Positions 44,191 through 51,811 of a stretch of 64,000 bases of DNA are shown here, one piece after another. Location: the NCBI GenBank assembly GCA_029880325.1, contig JAOUOP010000007.1:62001-126000 (forward strand), in the 5' to 3' direction. This stretch comes from Myxococcales bacterium (GTDB lineage Bacteria > Myxococcota_A > Polyangia > Polyangiales > JAFGIB01). The notes beneath the pieces were generated by a model. The model worked only from the letters and a program-made list of their open reading frames with translations. It ran no database searches and was not told the DNA's origin. Made by a program: the position numbers and the translations under genes. Position 1 is the first letter of the stretch; the number at the start of each line of letters is the position of its first letter.

Positions 44191-45399
44191 TCAGTACTGA
44201 ATCGCGTACAGCGTGCCGCCGTTGGACAGCACGAAGCCGCGGCCATCGACCAGCGCCGCCGGGGCCGTGATGCCATGGGCGGTCTCCAGGCGGCCGCGCT
44301 CGCGGCCGTCGACCAGCGACAGCGCCAGGAAGCCGCCCAGCGATTCCGGCACGTAGACCAGCTTGCGCTCGAGCGCGAGCGTCGGCTGGCCGGGCGCGCC
44401 GCGCACGACCGGTCGCCGCCAGCGCATGGTCCGACGCGGCAAGTCCAGGCAGACGACCCCGTGCTCCGCCGACGCTACGATCAGCTCGTCTGCCGAAGCT
44501 GCCAGCGCCCAGACACCCTTGAGCGTGGCGTCGTGGCTGAGGATGTTGCCGTTGGCCAGCTCGAGGCCGTAGAGGCCGCCCGAAAACGAGGCCACGTAGA
44601 CGGTATCGCCGCTGATCGCCGGGGTCGTGTCCACGTCGACGAAGCGACGCGTGATCGGGATGTCGTCCAGGTCCGCGGAGGTGTCGGTCTGCCACAGCAC
44701 CGAGCCGTCGCTGCTGTCGAGGGCCACGACGGTGCCGTCGCTGAAGCCGGTGATGACGCGTCGCTCGGCCGCCGCGAGCCCGGCGTGGCCGGTGATTCCA
44801 AAGCCTTCAGGCCGCTCGTCACGCCGGTAGCGCCACAGCACCGAGCCGTCCGACCGCGACAAGGCGACGACGGCGTCGACGTCGCTCACCAGGTAGATGG
44901 CGTCGGCTTCGAGCACGCCAGCCCGCGAAAACGATTCGCCCAGCTCCACCTTCCAGCGCTCGCTGCCGTCTTCGGCGCGCAGCGAAAGCAACGTGCCGGT
45001 GACTGTGGCGAGGTAGAGTTCACCGCGCTCGGCATCCAGCGTCGGTTCGGCTTCGAGCGCCGCGCCCGCTTCAACCCGGTACAGCTCGCGCCCCGACTGG
45101 GATAGCGCCAACATCGTGCCCCGCGTCGAAGCCACATAGACCCGCCCACGTATCGTGTCGATGGCGGGGGCCGCCTGCTCCACCGGCACCGCTGTGGCGC
45201 GCCGATCGTCGAGCAAGCTTCGCGTCCAGCGCACACTGAAGCCCGGCCCGGCCGCTCGCGTGTGCTCGTCGTCCACCCAGGCCAGCGCCTGGGGACCGCC
45301 GAGGCCGCCGCAGCCGCCACCTCCAAGGCCCGCGAAGACCAGGGCCAGCAGCAGCCACCCGAGGCCGCGGCAGCTCCGACCGCAGCGGCGGTCGCTCAC
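44191..45399 (-). CDS. bamB: BamB-like PQQ beta-propeller lipoprotein
   Basis: 402 residues. A signal peptide ends in GGGGC (Cys30). Repeated propeller blades such as AAPAIDTIRGRVYVASTRGTMLALSQSGRELYRVEAG, ERGELYLATVTGTLLSLRAEDGSERWKVELGE, VDAVVALSRSDGSVLWRYRRDER and ISGDTVYVASFSGGLYGLELANGNIL give eight-bladed symmetry, as in BamB, the outer membrane assembly lipoprotein. The GTG start at 45399 overlaps the stop of the YfgM-like gene by four bases (GTGA). The yfgM-bamB order matches Escherichia coli (yfgM-bamB-der), which supports the name. The usual neighbour der is not present here. Confidence 0.85.
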   Translation of the reverse strand: MSDRRCGRSCRGLGWLLLALVFAGLGGGGCGGLGGPQALAWVDDEHTRAAGPGFSVRWTRSLLDDRRATAVPVEQAAPAIDTIRGRVYVASTRGTMLALSQSGRELYRVEAGAALEAEPTLDAERGELYLATVTGTLLSLRAEDGSERWKVELGESFSRAGVLEADAIYLVSDVDAVVALSRSDGSVLWRYRRDERPEGFGITGHAGLAAAERRVITGFSDGTVVALDSSDGSVLWQTDTSADLDDIPITRRFVDVDTTPAISGDTVYVASFSGGLYGLELANGNILSHDATLKGVWALAASADELIVASAEHGVVCLDLPRRTMRWRRPVVRGAPGQPTLALERKLVYVPESLGGFLALSLVDGRERGRLETAHGITAPAALVDGRGFVLSNGGTLYAIQY

Positions 45400-46562
45400 T
45401 GGGCCTCGTCCGCCGCTTCCGGAGCCGCCTCGGGCGCGGCTTCTTCGCCCGCTGGCGGCTCGGGCGCTTCGGGCTTGTTGCCCAGCGGAATCTGGATCGT
45501 CTTGGCGCCACCGCCGCCCGCTTCGACGTTCTTCTGCAGCGCGTCGACGATGTCGTTACTCAGGCCGCCTGGGCGCTTTTCGCCCGCGCCTGCGCCATCC
45601 ATTTGCTTGCGCAGGGCGTCGATGATTTCCTGGGTGAGCGCTGGATTGCCGCCGCCCTCGGGGCCGACCGGCGGCAGCTGCGCGCTGAGCTTGTTGCCGG
45701 TTTTTTCGCCCACCCCCAGCTCGCTCATCAATGTGGCCACGTCCGCCATCACGCTTTCAAAGCGCGCGCCCTGCTCCGGCGGCCGCTTGGCTTCGTCCTC
45801 GCTCAGGCTCTTGAGCAAATCAGCGGCTTCCTTGCGCTTGCCCTCGGCCACCAGCATGCGCGCCCGGTGGTAATCGCCCAGGGGCCGGAAGGCGCCGCCC
45901 TCGAGCGCGGCCAGCTCCTCGAAGCGCTTGGCGGCCTCGGTTTGCTTGCCCAGGGCTTCGAGCGCGAAGCCGAGGCCCGCGAGCCCTCGCCAGCGCAGGT
46001 AGATGTCGTCGTCGGCCCCGTCGAGCACCTGCGCGTAGAGCTTGCGCGCCTCTTCGGCCTTCCCCAGCTCGAGCAGCGCCGCAGCGTGTCCGATCCGCGC
46101 CCACGAGGTCGCCGGCCCGTCGGGATCGCGCGCGACGACCGCCTCGAAGCGCTTGATCGCCTGCTCCGCACGCTCGCTGGCACTGCCGAAGCTTTCCTCG
46201 GCGTCTTCGGCGTCGGGCGTCGGGTTGTCGGTGCCGACGATGGGCGCCAGCGCCGCGTCGACCGCGCTCTCGAGCAGTGCCGCCGTCTCGTGGGCCGACT
46301 TCTGCATGTGCGCCCCGATGCTCAGCCATCCGAGGGCCAAAAGCGTGCCCATGCCCAGCCCGGTCCACACCACGCGCGAGTTCTGCCCGTACCACGACTG
46401 CGCCGTGTCCACGCCGTCGGCCACCGCCTCGGCCATCAGTGGTGCCGTTCCGCGCTTGGCGGCCTTCGCCGCTGCCTTGGCTGCACGCCGCGCGGCTACG
46501 CGGCTGGCCGCATCCGCCTTGCGCCCGCCGCCTTTTTGCTCCTCGGCTGGCCCCGTTGCCAT
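45396..46562 (-). CDS. YfgM-like TPR protein
   Basis: 388 residues. A basic cytoplasmic tail (AASRVAARRAAKAAAKAAKRG) precedes one membrane helix at about 68-90 (VVWTGLGMGTLLALGWLSIG). The periplasmic part is TPR-like: WARIGHAAALLELGKAEEARKLYAQVLDGADDDIYLRWRGLAGLGFALEALGKQTEAAKRFEELAALEGG, then HRARMLVAEGKRKEAADLLKSL. A Pro/Glu/Ala-rich disordered tail (from about 300) exceeds typical YfgM length. YfgM is a periplasmic helper of the Sec translocon and of BamB-linked proteostasis; the assignment rests on its layout and coupling to bamB. The ATG at 46562 lies in front of a divergent barrel gene. Confidence 0.72.
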   Translation of the reverse strand: MATGPAEEQKGGGRKADAASRVAARRAAKAAAKAAKRGTAPLMAEAVADGVDTAQSWYGQNSRVVWTGLGMGTLLALGWLSIGAHMQKSAHETAALLESAVDAALAPIVGTDNPTPDAEDAEESFGSASERAEQAIKRFEAVVARDPDGPATSWARIGHAAALLELGKAEEARKLYAQVLDGADDDIYLRWRGLAGLGFALEALGKQTEAAKRFEELAALEGGAFRPLGDYHRARMLVAEGKRKEAADLLKSLSEDEAKRPPEQGARFESVMADVATLMSELGVGEKTGNKLSAQLPPVGPEGGGNPALTQEIIDALRKQMDGAGAGEKRPGGLSNDIVDALQKNVEAGGGGAKTIQIPLGNKPEAPEPPAGEEAAPEAAPEAADEAQ

Positions 46563-46716
46563 CGCAAACGCCTTCTTCTTCTGCCCTGTATCGCGACCGA
46601 TCCGTCGGCCGTGTGCCACAGCCGCGACCGCGGCGGGCGAATACTACACTCGGCCGATCCCAAGTCAATCGCAGCATGCCCGCGGCGAAGTCGGCTACCC
46701 TCGGCCGCGGCCTCCC

Positions 46717-47256
46717 ATGCCCCGCCCTACTCCCGCCCTCGCCCTACTCGGTTTCGCCCTGCTCCTGTCTCGGGCAAGCCCGGCGCGCGCCTATGAAGAT
46801 CAGCTGACCGTGGGCCTGGATCTGGGCTACGCGCTCTCGGCCGGCGATCGGGATTCCACCCACGGCGCCCTGCTGGCGCTGCAGGCGAGTGTCGGCCTGA
46901 GCGCCGTCTGGAGCGCCCGGGCGCGCCTCGGCGCCGCCCTGCATCCGGCCAGTCCGACCATGCAGCTGGGCCTTGTCGGCGGCGAGCTGCTCTATTTGAT
47001 CGACATCCTGGAGCTGGTGCCCGTCTTCGGCCTGGGCGCCGACGCCATGCTGCGGCGCTATCCCGACACCACGGCCGACCCTCCGGAACAACGCCTGGAC
47101 GCCGCCGTGCACGCGCTATTGGGGTTGGACTACCTGCTGTCGCGCTCGCTGATCCTGGGCCTTGCGCTCCGGCCCCATCTGCGCCTGACCGATCTCGGCG
47201 GCGATCCCTTCTATTTCATGGCTTCCGGCGCCGTCTCCTGGGTCTTCGACCTCTGA
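46717..47256 (+). CDS. Small outer-membrane barrel-like protein
   Basis: 179 residues. Signal peptide: LALLGFALLLSRASPARA, cut near AYEDQ. The mature part alternates amphipathic strands: DQLTVGLDLGYALSAGD, GALLALQASVGLSAVWSARARLGAALHPA, TMQLGLVGGELLYLIDILELVPVFGLGADAMLRR, LDAAVHALLGLDYLLSRSLILGLALRPHLRLTDLGG, ending AVSWVFDL with a C-terminal aromatic-hydrophobic signature of outer membrane barrels. It is divergent from the yfgM-bamB pair, and its end overlaps the end of comEA by 46 bases on the opposite strand. Confidence 0.75.
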   Translation: MPRPTPALALLGFALLLSRASPARAYEDQLTVGLDLGYALSAGDRDSTHGALLALQASVGLSAVWSARARLGAALHPASPTMQLGLVGGELLYLIDILELVPVFGLGADAMLRRYPDTTADPPEQRLDAAVHALLGLDYLLSRSLILGLALRPHLRLTDLGGDPFYFMASGAVSWVFDL

Positions 47257-47675
47257 GCCGGTCCCGGCGGGCAGTCCGCGTCCGGCGGCCCCGCGACCTC
47301 CAAGAGCTTCTCGATCTTGGCCAGCTTGGCCGGTCCGATGCCCCGCACCCGCACCAGCTGCCCTACGGCCGCAAACGGCCCGCTGCGCGTGCGATCCTCG
47401 ACAATGCGGGCCGCCAGCTGAGGTCCGATGCCGGGCAGCAGCCGCAGCTCGGCGGCGTTGGCGCAGTTGAGCTGCAGCGCTTCGCCCCGGCGCAGGGCCG
47501 CCAGCGCGCGCCCCTGGGCCGGCTGCGGCGCAGGCCGATCCGCTGCTGTCGTCTGCCGCGCCGTTGGGCCAGACCTGGTTGCGGGCACCGGCTGTCGCTG
47601 GGCCAGGGCGGCCAGCGACAGCGCGCAGACCAACAGCCCGAGCGCTCCGACGCCGTGTCGCGTGGGGATCATCAT
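47211..47675 (-). CDS. comEA: ComEA-like helix-hairpin-helix DNA-binding protein
   Basis: 154 residues. An N-terminal membrane or signal segment (GVGALGLLVCALSLAALA) precedes a Pro/Ala spacer and a double helix-hairpin-helix region (about 70-135): LNCANAAELRLLPGIGPQLAARIVEDRTRSGPFAAVGQLVRVRGIGPAKLAKIEKLLE. This is the DNA-binding fold of ComEA, which takes up incoming DNA in the periplasm during natural transformation. The start may be either of two adjacent ATGs (47675 or 47672). A pair of palindromes lies just upstream. Other competence genes are not in the window, though type IV pili are encoded 16 kb away. Confidence 0.85.
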   Translation of the reverse strand: MMIPTRHGVGALGLLVCALSLAALAQRQPVPATRSGPTARQTTAADRPAPQPAQGRALAALRRGEALQLNCANAAELRLLPGIGPQLAARIVEDRTRSGPFAAVGQLVRVRGIGPAKLAKIEKLLEVAGPPDADCPPGPAQRSKTQETAPEAMK

Positions 47676-47711
47676 TTCCGATATCGGCCAAGCCGCGCGC
47701 CGGTATCGGAA
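47676..47711. promoter_or_regulatory. Paired palindromes upstream of comEA
   Basis: TTCCGATATCGG (47676-47687) and CCGGTATCGGAA (47700-47711) form an inverted repeat with one G-T pairing, and each contains an almost perfect 10-base palindrome (CCGATATCGG, CCGGTATCGG). They sit directly upstream of the comEA ATG, so they could be an operator, or a stem near the leader. A T-run on the minus strand precedes the stem, so it is not a normal terminator. Confidence 0.45.
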
Positions 47712-47728
47712 AACGAGAAAAAAATCGG

Positions 47729-48211
47729 TCAGCCAGAGGCTTCGGATTCGGACGCGGACTGCCTGTCGGGAGCGTCGTCGGCCCCAGAGCCGCTGTTTTC
47801 GCTGTTGTCGTCGCCCTCGTCGCCCTCGTCGCTCTTCTCCGGCGCAGCCACCGGCTTGACCACGGGCTTGCCGAATTCCTTGCGCAGCTTCCTGGCGAGC
47901 TTGTCCAGCATCATGCGCTCGACGTAGCTCGGCAGGCTCGGCACCTGCACCGTGACGCGCACCCCACCGTTGACTTCGACCACCTCCACGCTTCCGGGAA
48001 CCGACTTCGCGCCATTTGGATAGTCGAAGAGGAAATAGCCGTCCTGCCGGTCTTTTTCGGCGATCGGGCTTTGCAGGTCCACGCGCATCAGGCGCACCGC
48101 CGCGTTCCACACCACCGACAGCGGATACTGAAAGACCTGGGCCTTGCGGGCCTCGACGGGCGAAGCCAGGGCCAGAAGAAGGGCAAAAGCCAAGCAAAGT
48201 GCTCGCAACAC
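47729..48211 (-). CDS. Secreted hypothetical protein with acidic tail
   Basis: About 160 residues. A signal peptide (LRALCLAFALLLALASPVEA) is followed by QVFQYPLSVVWNAAVRLMRVDLQSPIAEKDRQDGYFLFDYPNG, then KSVPGSVEVVEVNGGVRVTVQVPSLPSYVERMMLDKLARKLRKEFG, a pattern like the small alpha-beta domains of BamC/NlpB-type or DUF3576 proteins, though I would not assign it. The C-terminal 35 residues are Asp/Glu/Ser-rich and disordered. The start is uncertain: AAGGGG lies in front of a GTG at 48211 and a TTG at 48208; a TTG at 48247 is also in frame. comEA begins 53 bases downstream on the same strand. Confidence 0.65.
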   Translation of the reverse strand: MLRALCLAFALLLALASPVEARKAQVFQYPLSVVWNAAVRLMRVDLQSPIAEKDRQDGYFLFDYPNGAKSVPGSVEVVEVNGGVRVTVQVPSLPSYVERMMLDKLARKLRKEFGKPVVKPVAAPEKSDEGDEGDDNSENSGSGADDAPDRQSASESEASG

Positions 48212-48281
48212 CTTCCCCTTGTGCCCCGCATCCGCTTTCGCGACCAAGTTTTCGGCCAGCTTGGGGGCCGCGAGCGAGCCC

Positions 48282-49415
48282 TTAGCCCCGAGCGGGCCCT
48301 GAGGCTTCCGGCGGTCCCGCCGCGCCTTCCTCGGGCAGCCCGATCATGTCCCCCATGCGCAGCTGCATGGCGTAGAGGGGGATCACGCCCGCGACCACCA
48401 TCACCAGCGACTGCATTAGGTAGAGCAGGAAGATGAAGACCGCCCCCGCGCTCACCACCTCCGATTCGGGAAAGTACAGCCGTAGGGCCGCCGCCACCGC
48501 CAGCTGAAAGTTGCCGAAGAGGCCCGGCCCCGTGGGCAACAGGATCCCGATCGCCAAAACCCCCATCACCGCCGCCGCATGCCCGGGCTCCATCGGCAGC
48601 CCGCAACCGACGCCGAGCAGCCACACGCCGCCCGCGTTGCAGCCCCAGTACAAGAGCGACTCGAAAAGAAAGCCGGCCGCCAGCTTTGGATCGCCGATGG
48701 AGCGGATGCCGTCGGCCACGTTGGCCACTTTCTGCGAAAGCGTGTGCGCGAGCTTCGGCAAAAACCAGCCCAGGGTCACCTCCGTGAGCCGCACCGCCAG
48801 CCGCCGCTGCCACAGAAAGGCCGCCAGCGCCGCAAATGCCGCGCCGAAGAGCGTCAGCGCCGCGTAGCCGTAGAGCGGCAGGTGGGTCGCGATGGGGTCG
48901 CTGCTTTCGACCCGATCCAGCACCAGCAACGCCCAGGCCACGCACAGGCTCGTGATCAACCCGTCGACCACGCGCTCGACGGCCACCGTGCCCAGGCCCA
49001 CCGAGATCGGAATGCCGTGCCGCAACTTGGTCAGCGCCGGCCGCGCCAGCTCGCCCAGGCGCAGCGGCAGCGCGAAGATCGCGAAGAAACCGATCCAGTT
49101 CAGCAACACCACGTCGCGCATGGGAACGTGCTGGACCGGCGCGATGAGAAAGCGCCAACGGCTGGCCCGCAGGAAGTGCAGGATCAGCAACGATACCAGG
49201 TAGCCCGCCACCGCGAGCGGCTCCACGCGTGCCCACAGGGCGGCCTCGGGCCACAGCGGCACGCCGCCCCGCTCGGCCAACCAGGCGAAGAGCGCGCCCA
49301 GGGCCATCGAGATGAGCAGCTTGGGGGCGATGCGCCTGAGCAGCGAGGGCTTCTTCGCCGGAGTCGCGCGCTGGGTCTCCGAGGTCCCGAGCGCGCGCTC
49401 GCTGGCGGCGGTCAT
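48282..49415 (-). CDS. Lysylphosphatidylglycerol synthase TM-region family (UPF0104) membrane protein
   Basis: 377 residues and about eight membrane helices. Signatures of the UPF0104/LPG_synthase_TM family are FLRASRWRFLIAPVQHVPMRDVVLLNWIGFFAIFALPLRLGELARPALTKLRHGIPISVGLGTVAVERVVDGL and later LLPTGPGLFGNFQLAVAAAL. The family includes flippases that move lipid-linked sugars or aminoacyl lipids across the membrane; it lacks the catalytic C-terminal domain of MprF. The ATG overlaps the stop of cpsB-like by four bases. The protein substrate is unknown; polysaccharide export is a reasonable guess because of its neighbour. Confidence 0.88.
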   Translation of the reverse strand: MTAASERALGTSETQRATPAKKPSLLRRIAPKLLISMALGALFAWLAERGGVPLWPEAALWARVEPLAVAGYLVSLLILHFLRASRWRFLIAPVQHVPMRDVVLLNWIGFFAIFALPLRLGELARPALTKLRHGIPISVGLGTVAVERVVDGLITSLCVAWALLVLDRVESSDPIATHLPLYGYAALTLFGAAFAALAAFLWQRRLAVRLTEVTLGWFLPKLAHTLSQKVANVADGIRSIGDPKLAAGFLFESLLYWGCNAGGVWLLGVGCGLPMEPGHAAAVMGVLAIGILLPTGPGLFGNFQLAVAAALRLYFPESEVVSAGAVFIFLLYLMQSLVMVVAGVIPLYAMQLRMGDMIGLPEEGAAGPPEASGPARG

Positions 49416-50185
49416 CGGTCCACCTCGCCGCGCAGGATGCGCCGCGGTCGTTCGTCGAGCATGGCCTCGGCTTCAGCCTCGCCCACGCGTTTGCGCAGGC
49501 GCGCGATGCCCTCGGCCACGCGTGCCACGTCGGAGGGTTTGTGGGCGTCGCTGCAGGCGGCGTAATACACGCCCTCGGCCAGCATGCGCTCGGCGGCCTT
49601 GCGCGGGCGCCGCCCGTACTTGCCCTCGAGGCTCATCACGTCGAGCAGCGGCAGCACGCCCTGCTGCAGCAGGCGCTCGATGGCGCCGGTGCGGCTGTAG
49701 AGGGGCGCGTAGCGCTCGGGGTGGGCCAGCACCGGGCGCACGCCCTTGAGGTTCATGCGAAAGACCCGCTCCTCGAGGCCCAGGGGAATGGCATCGACGG
49801 GCAGCTCGATCAGCGCCGCCCTTTCGCCCGGATAGGGCAGAACCTGGCCGCGCTCGAAGCGCGCCCAAAAAACGTCGTCGCAGAAGTGCTCGGCCGCGAG
49901 TCCCAGGGCGGGCATGCCCTCGTCGCGCCCACAGGCCGCCTGAAAGCGGGCGAAGTGGGCCTGCAGCTCGATGCGTTCGTTGTCGAACATCGCCGTGCGC
50001 ATGTGGGGAGTGGCCACGATGGCGCCGAAGCCGATGCCCGAGAGCCCGCGGCACAGCTCAACACCCTCCTGCCGCGTGTGCACCCCGTCATCGACCGCCG
50101 GGATGTAGTGGCTGTGCAGGTCCACGTAGCCCGGCCGCGCCAGGATCGCCTGCAGCTCCGGATCGGAGTCGGCCGCGGAGTGCAT
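49412..50185 (-). CDS. CpsB/CapC family PHP-type tyrosine-protein phosphatase
   Basis: 257 residues. The PHP metal sites are visible: DLHSHYIPAVDDG (His-x-His at 23-25 and paired Asp at 31-32), TPHMRTAMFDNE, then VLAHPERYAPLYSR and CSDAHKPSDVARV near the C-terminus. CpsB-type enzymes dephosphorylate the BY-kinase that controls capsule or exopolysaccharide synthesis. The matching BY-kinase is not in the window. The gene is placed between cca (one-base overlap, TGATG) and the UPF0104 gene (4-base overlap), so a small envelope-linked operon is likely. Confidence 0.88.
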   Translation of the reverse strand: MHSAADSDPELQAILARPGYVDLHSHYIPAVDDGVHTRQEGVELCRGLSGIGFGAIVATPHMRTAMFDNERIELQAHFARFQAACGRDEGMPALGLAAEHFCDDVFWARFERGQVLPYPGERAALIELPVDAIPLGLEERVFRMNLKGVRPVLAHPERYAPLYSRTGAIERLLQQGVLPLLDVMSLEGKYGRRPRKAAERMLAEGVYYAACSDAHKPSDVARVAEGIARLRKRVGEAEAEAMLDERPRRILRGEVDR

Positions 50186-51555
50186 CAGGGCTCACCCCTC
50201 CCCAGCGCGTCGACCGCGCCGAGCAGCCGCTCGCGCTGGTTCAGCGCCGGCTCGTCGAGCACCTGCTGCAGTAGAATTTCGAGGATCTCTCCGATGCGTC
50301 GCCCGGGCGGGATGCCCAGCCGCTGCATCACGTCGCGACCCGAAATCGCCAGGTCGCGCGTTCCCAGAACCGCCCCCGCCGCAAGCTCCTGCTGCACACG
50401 CTCGGCCAGTTCCTCGAGCTGCTGCAGCTCCTCGCCCACGTCGCGCCCCTTGGCCAGCGCGTCGGCCCGCGCCAGCGCCAGCAGGTCATCGATGCGCTCC
50501 GGCGTCACGCGCTTGATGAAGCGCCGCACGGCCGCTGCCGACCACTGGGGCGTGTAACAGACCAGGTGGTGGCGCACCAGGTCGACCACCTGGTCGCGCT
50601 CATGGTTGGAGAAGCGGTAGCGCTGCAGCCAGCGCTCGGCGATGCCCGCACCCACCCGCTCGTGCTCGTAAAAGGTGTAGTCGCCGGTCTTGTCCGACAG
50701 CTGGCGCGTGGCCGGCTTGCCGATGTCGTGCAAAAGGCCCGCCAGCCGATGGATCGGTCCGCGCTCGCAGGCGTCCATGCACACCATGGTGTGGGTCCAG
50801 ACGTCGTGGGCGTGATAGCTGTTTTGGACGCAGCCCACCTGCTGCATGAGTTCGGGGCAGGTGACGCCAAGGATGCCCGTGGCGCGCATCACCTCGAAGG
50901 CCCGCGAGGGCGCGCGCGCCGTGAATGCCTTGAGCCATTCGTCGCGCACGCGCTCGGGCGAGACCTTGGCGAAGACATCCAAACATTGGGTCATCGCCGC
51001 CTGTGTATCATCGGTGATTTGGAACTCCAGGGTGGCCGCAAAACGCGCGGCCCGCAGCACGCGCAGGCCGTCCTCGGAGAAGCGCTCGGAGGCCACGCCC
51101 ACCGTCTGCAGCCGCCCCATGGCCATGTCCGCGAGCCCCCCGAAGGGGTCGATGAGGCCCCCATCCAGGGGGTCGAAGGCCAGGGCGTTGACGGTGAAAT
51201 CCCGCCGCGCCAGGTCGCCCTCGATATCGTCGATGAAGAAGACCCGATCGGGGCGGCGGCCATCGCTGTAGCCGCCCTCTCCGCGCAGCGTGGTGACCTC
51301 GTAGGGCTCGCCACCGAAGAGCACGGTGACGGTGCCGTGGTCGATGCCGGTGGGGATCACCTGCTCGAAGATGCCCATCACCTGTTTGGGAGTGGCGCTG
51401 GTCGCCAGGTCCCAGTCGCCGGTGGGCCGGTCGAGCAGGATGTCGCGCAGGCTGCCCCCGACCACCCAGGCGCGGAAGCCGGCCTGTTGAAAGCGACGGC
51501 AGAGTTCGACGACGGGCTCGGGGACGGCCCCGGTGGGTACGTAGGGAAGCGGCAT
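50185..51555 (-). CDS. cca: CCA tRNA nucleotidyltransferase / poly(A) polymerase family
   Basis: 456 residues. The head domain has AWVVGGSLRDILLDRPTGDWDLATSATP (GG-x-(R)D loop and catalytic DxD), GTVTVLFGGEPYEVTTLR and RRDFTVNALAFDP. The helical body and HD domain follow: YHAHDVWTHTMVCMD, LAGLLHDIGKP and VDLVRHHLV. This matches bacterial CCA-adding enzymes with an HD module; a related poly(A) polymerase is the alternative, and the two are hard to separate from the sequence. The ATG at 51555 is chosen because the longer reading has no homologous residues. First gene of the operon with cpsB-like and UPF0104 genes. Confidence 0.9.
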   Translation of the reverse strand: MPLPYVPTGAVPEPVVELCRRFQQAGFRAWVVGGSLRDILLDRPTGDWDLATSATPKQVMGIFEQVIPTGIDHGTVTVLFGGEPYEVTTLRGEGGYSDGRRPDRVFFIDDIEGDLARRDFTVNALAFDPLDGGLIDPFGGLADMAMGRLQTVGVASERFSEDGLRVLRAARFAATLEFQITDDTQAAMTQCLDVFAKVSPERVRDEWLKAFTARAPSRAFEVMRATGILGVTCPELMQQVGCVQNSYHAHDVWTHTMVCMDACERGPIHRLAGLLHDIGKPATRQLSDKTGDYTFYEHERVGAGIAERWLQRYRFSNHERDQVVDLVRHHLVCYTPQWSAAAVRRFIKRVTPERIDDLLALARADALAKGRDVGEELQQLEELAERVQQELAAGAVLGTRDLAISGRDVMQRLGIPPGRRIGEILEILLQQVLDEPALNQRERLLGAVDALGRGEP

Positions 51556-51811
51556 GGTCAGACGCCCGGGCCGATGGCGCCCGGGCGGGCGCATGTTGAA
51601 CCCGGCCGCCGGTCGAGGCAACCGCGCGGGCGCTCACTTTACCCCTCCAGAGCCGCCCACAAATGCGCCGTCTGGGGGCGATCAGCCACCAAGTCGCGCA
51701 TCCAGTAGTGCTAAGCTGCATCACGGCCAGCCGGGTCGTCCCGCGTCAAAAGCCCCGCCGCCTTCGCCAGTCGCGCCCCACTTTTCCCTTCCCCCTTCGG
51801 CTCCACATCCC

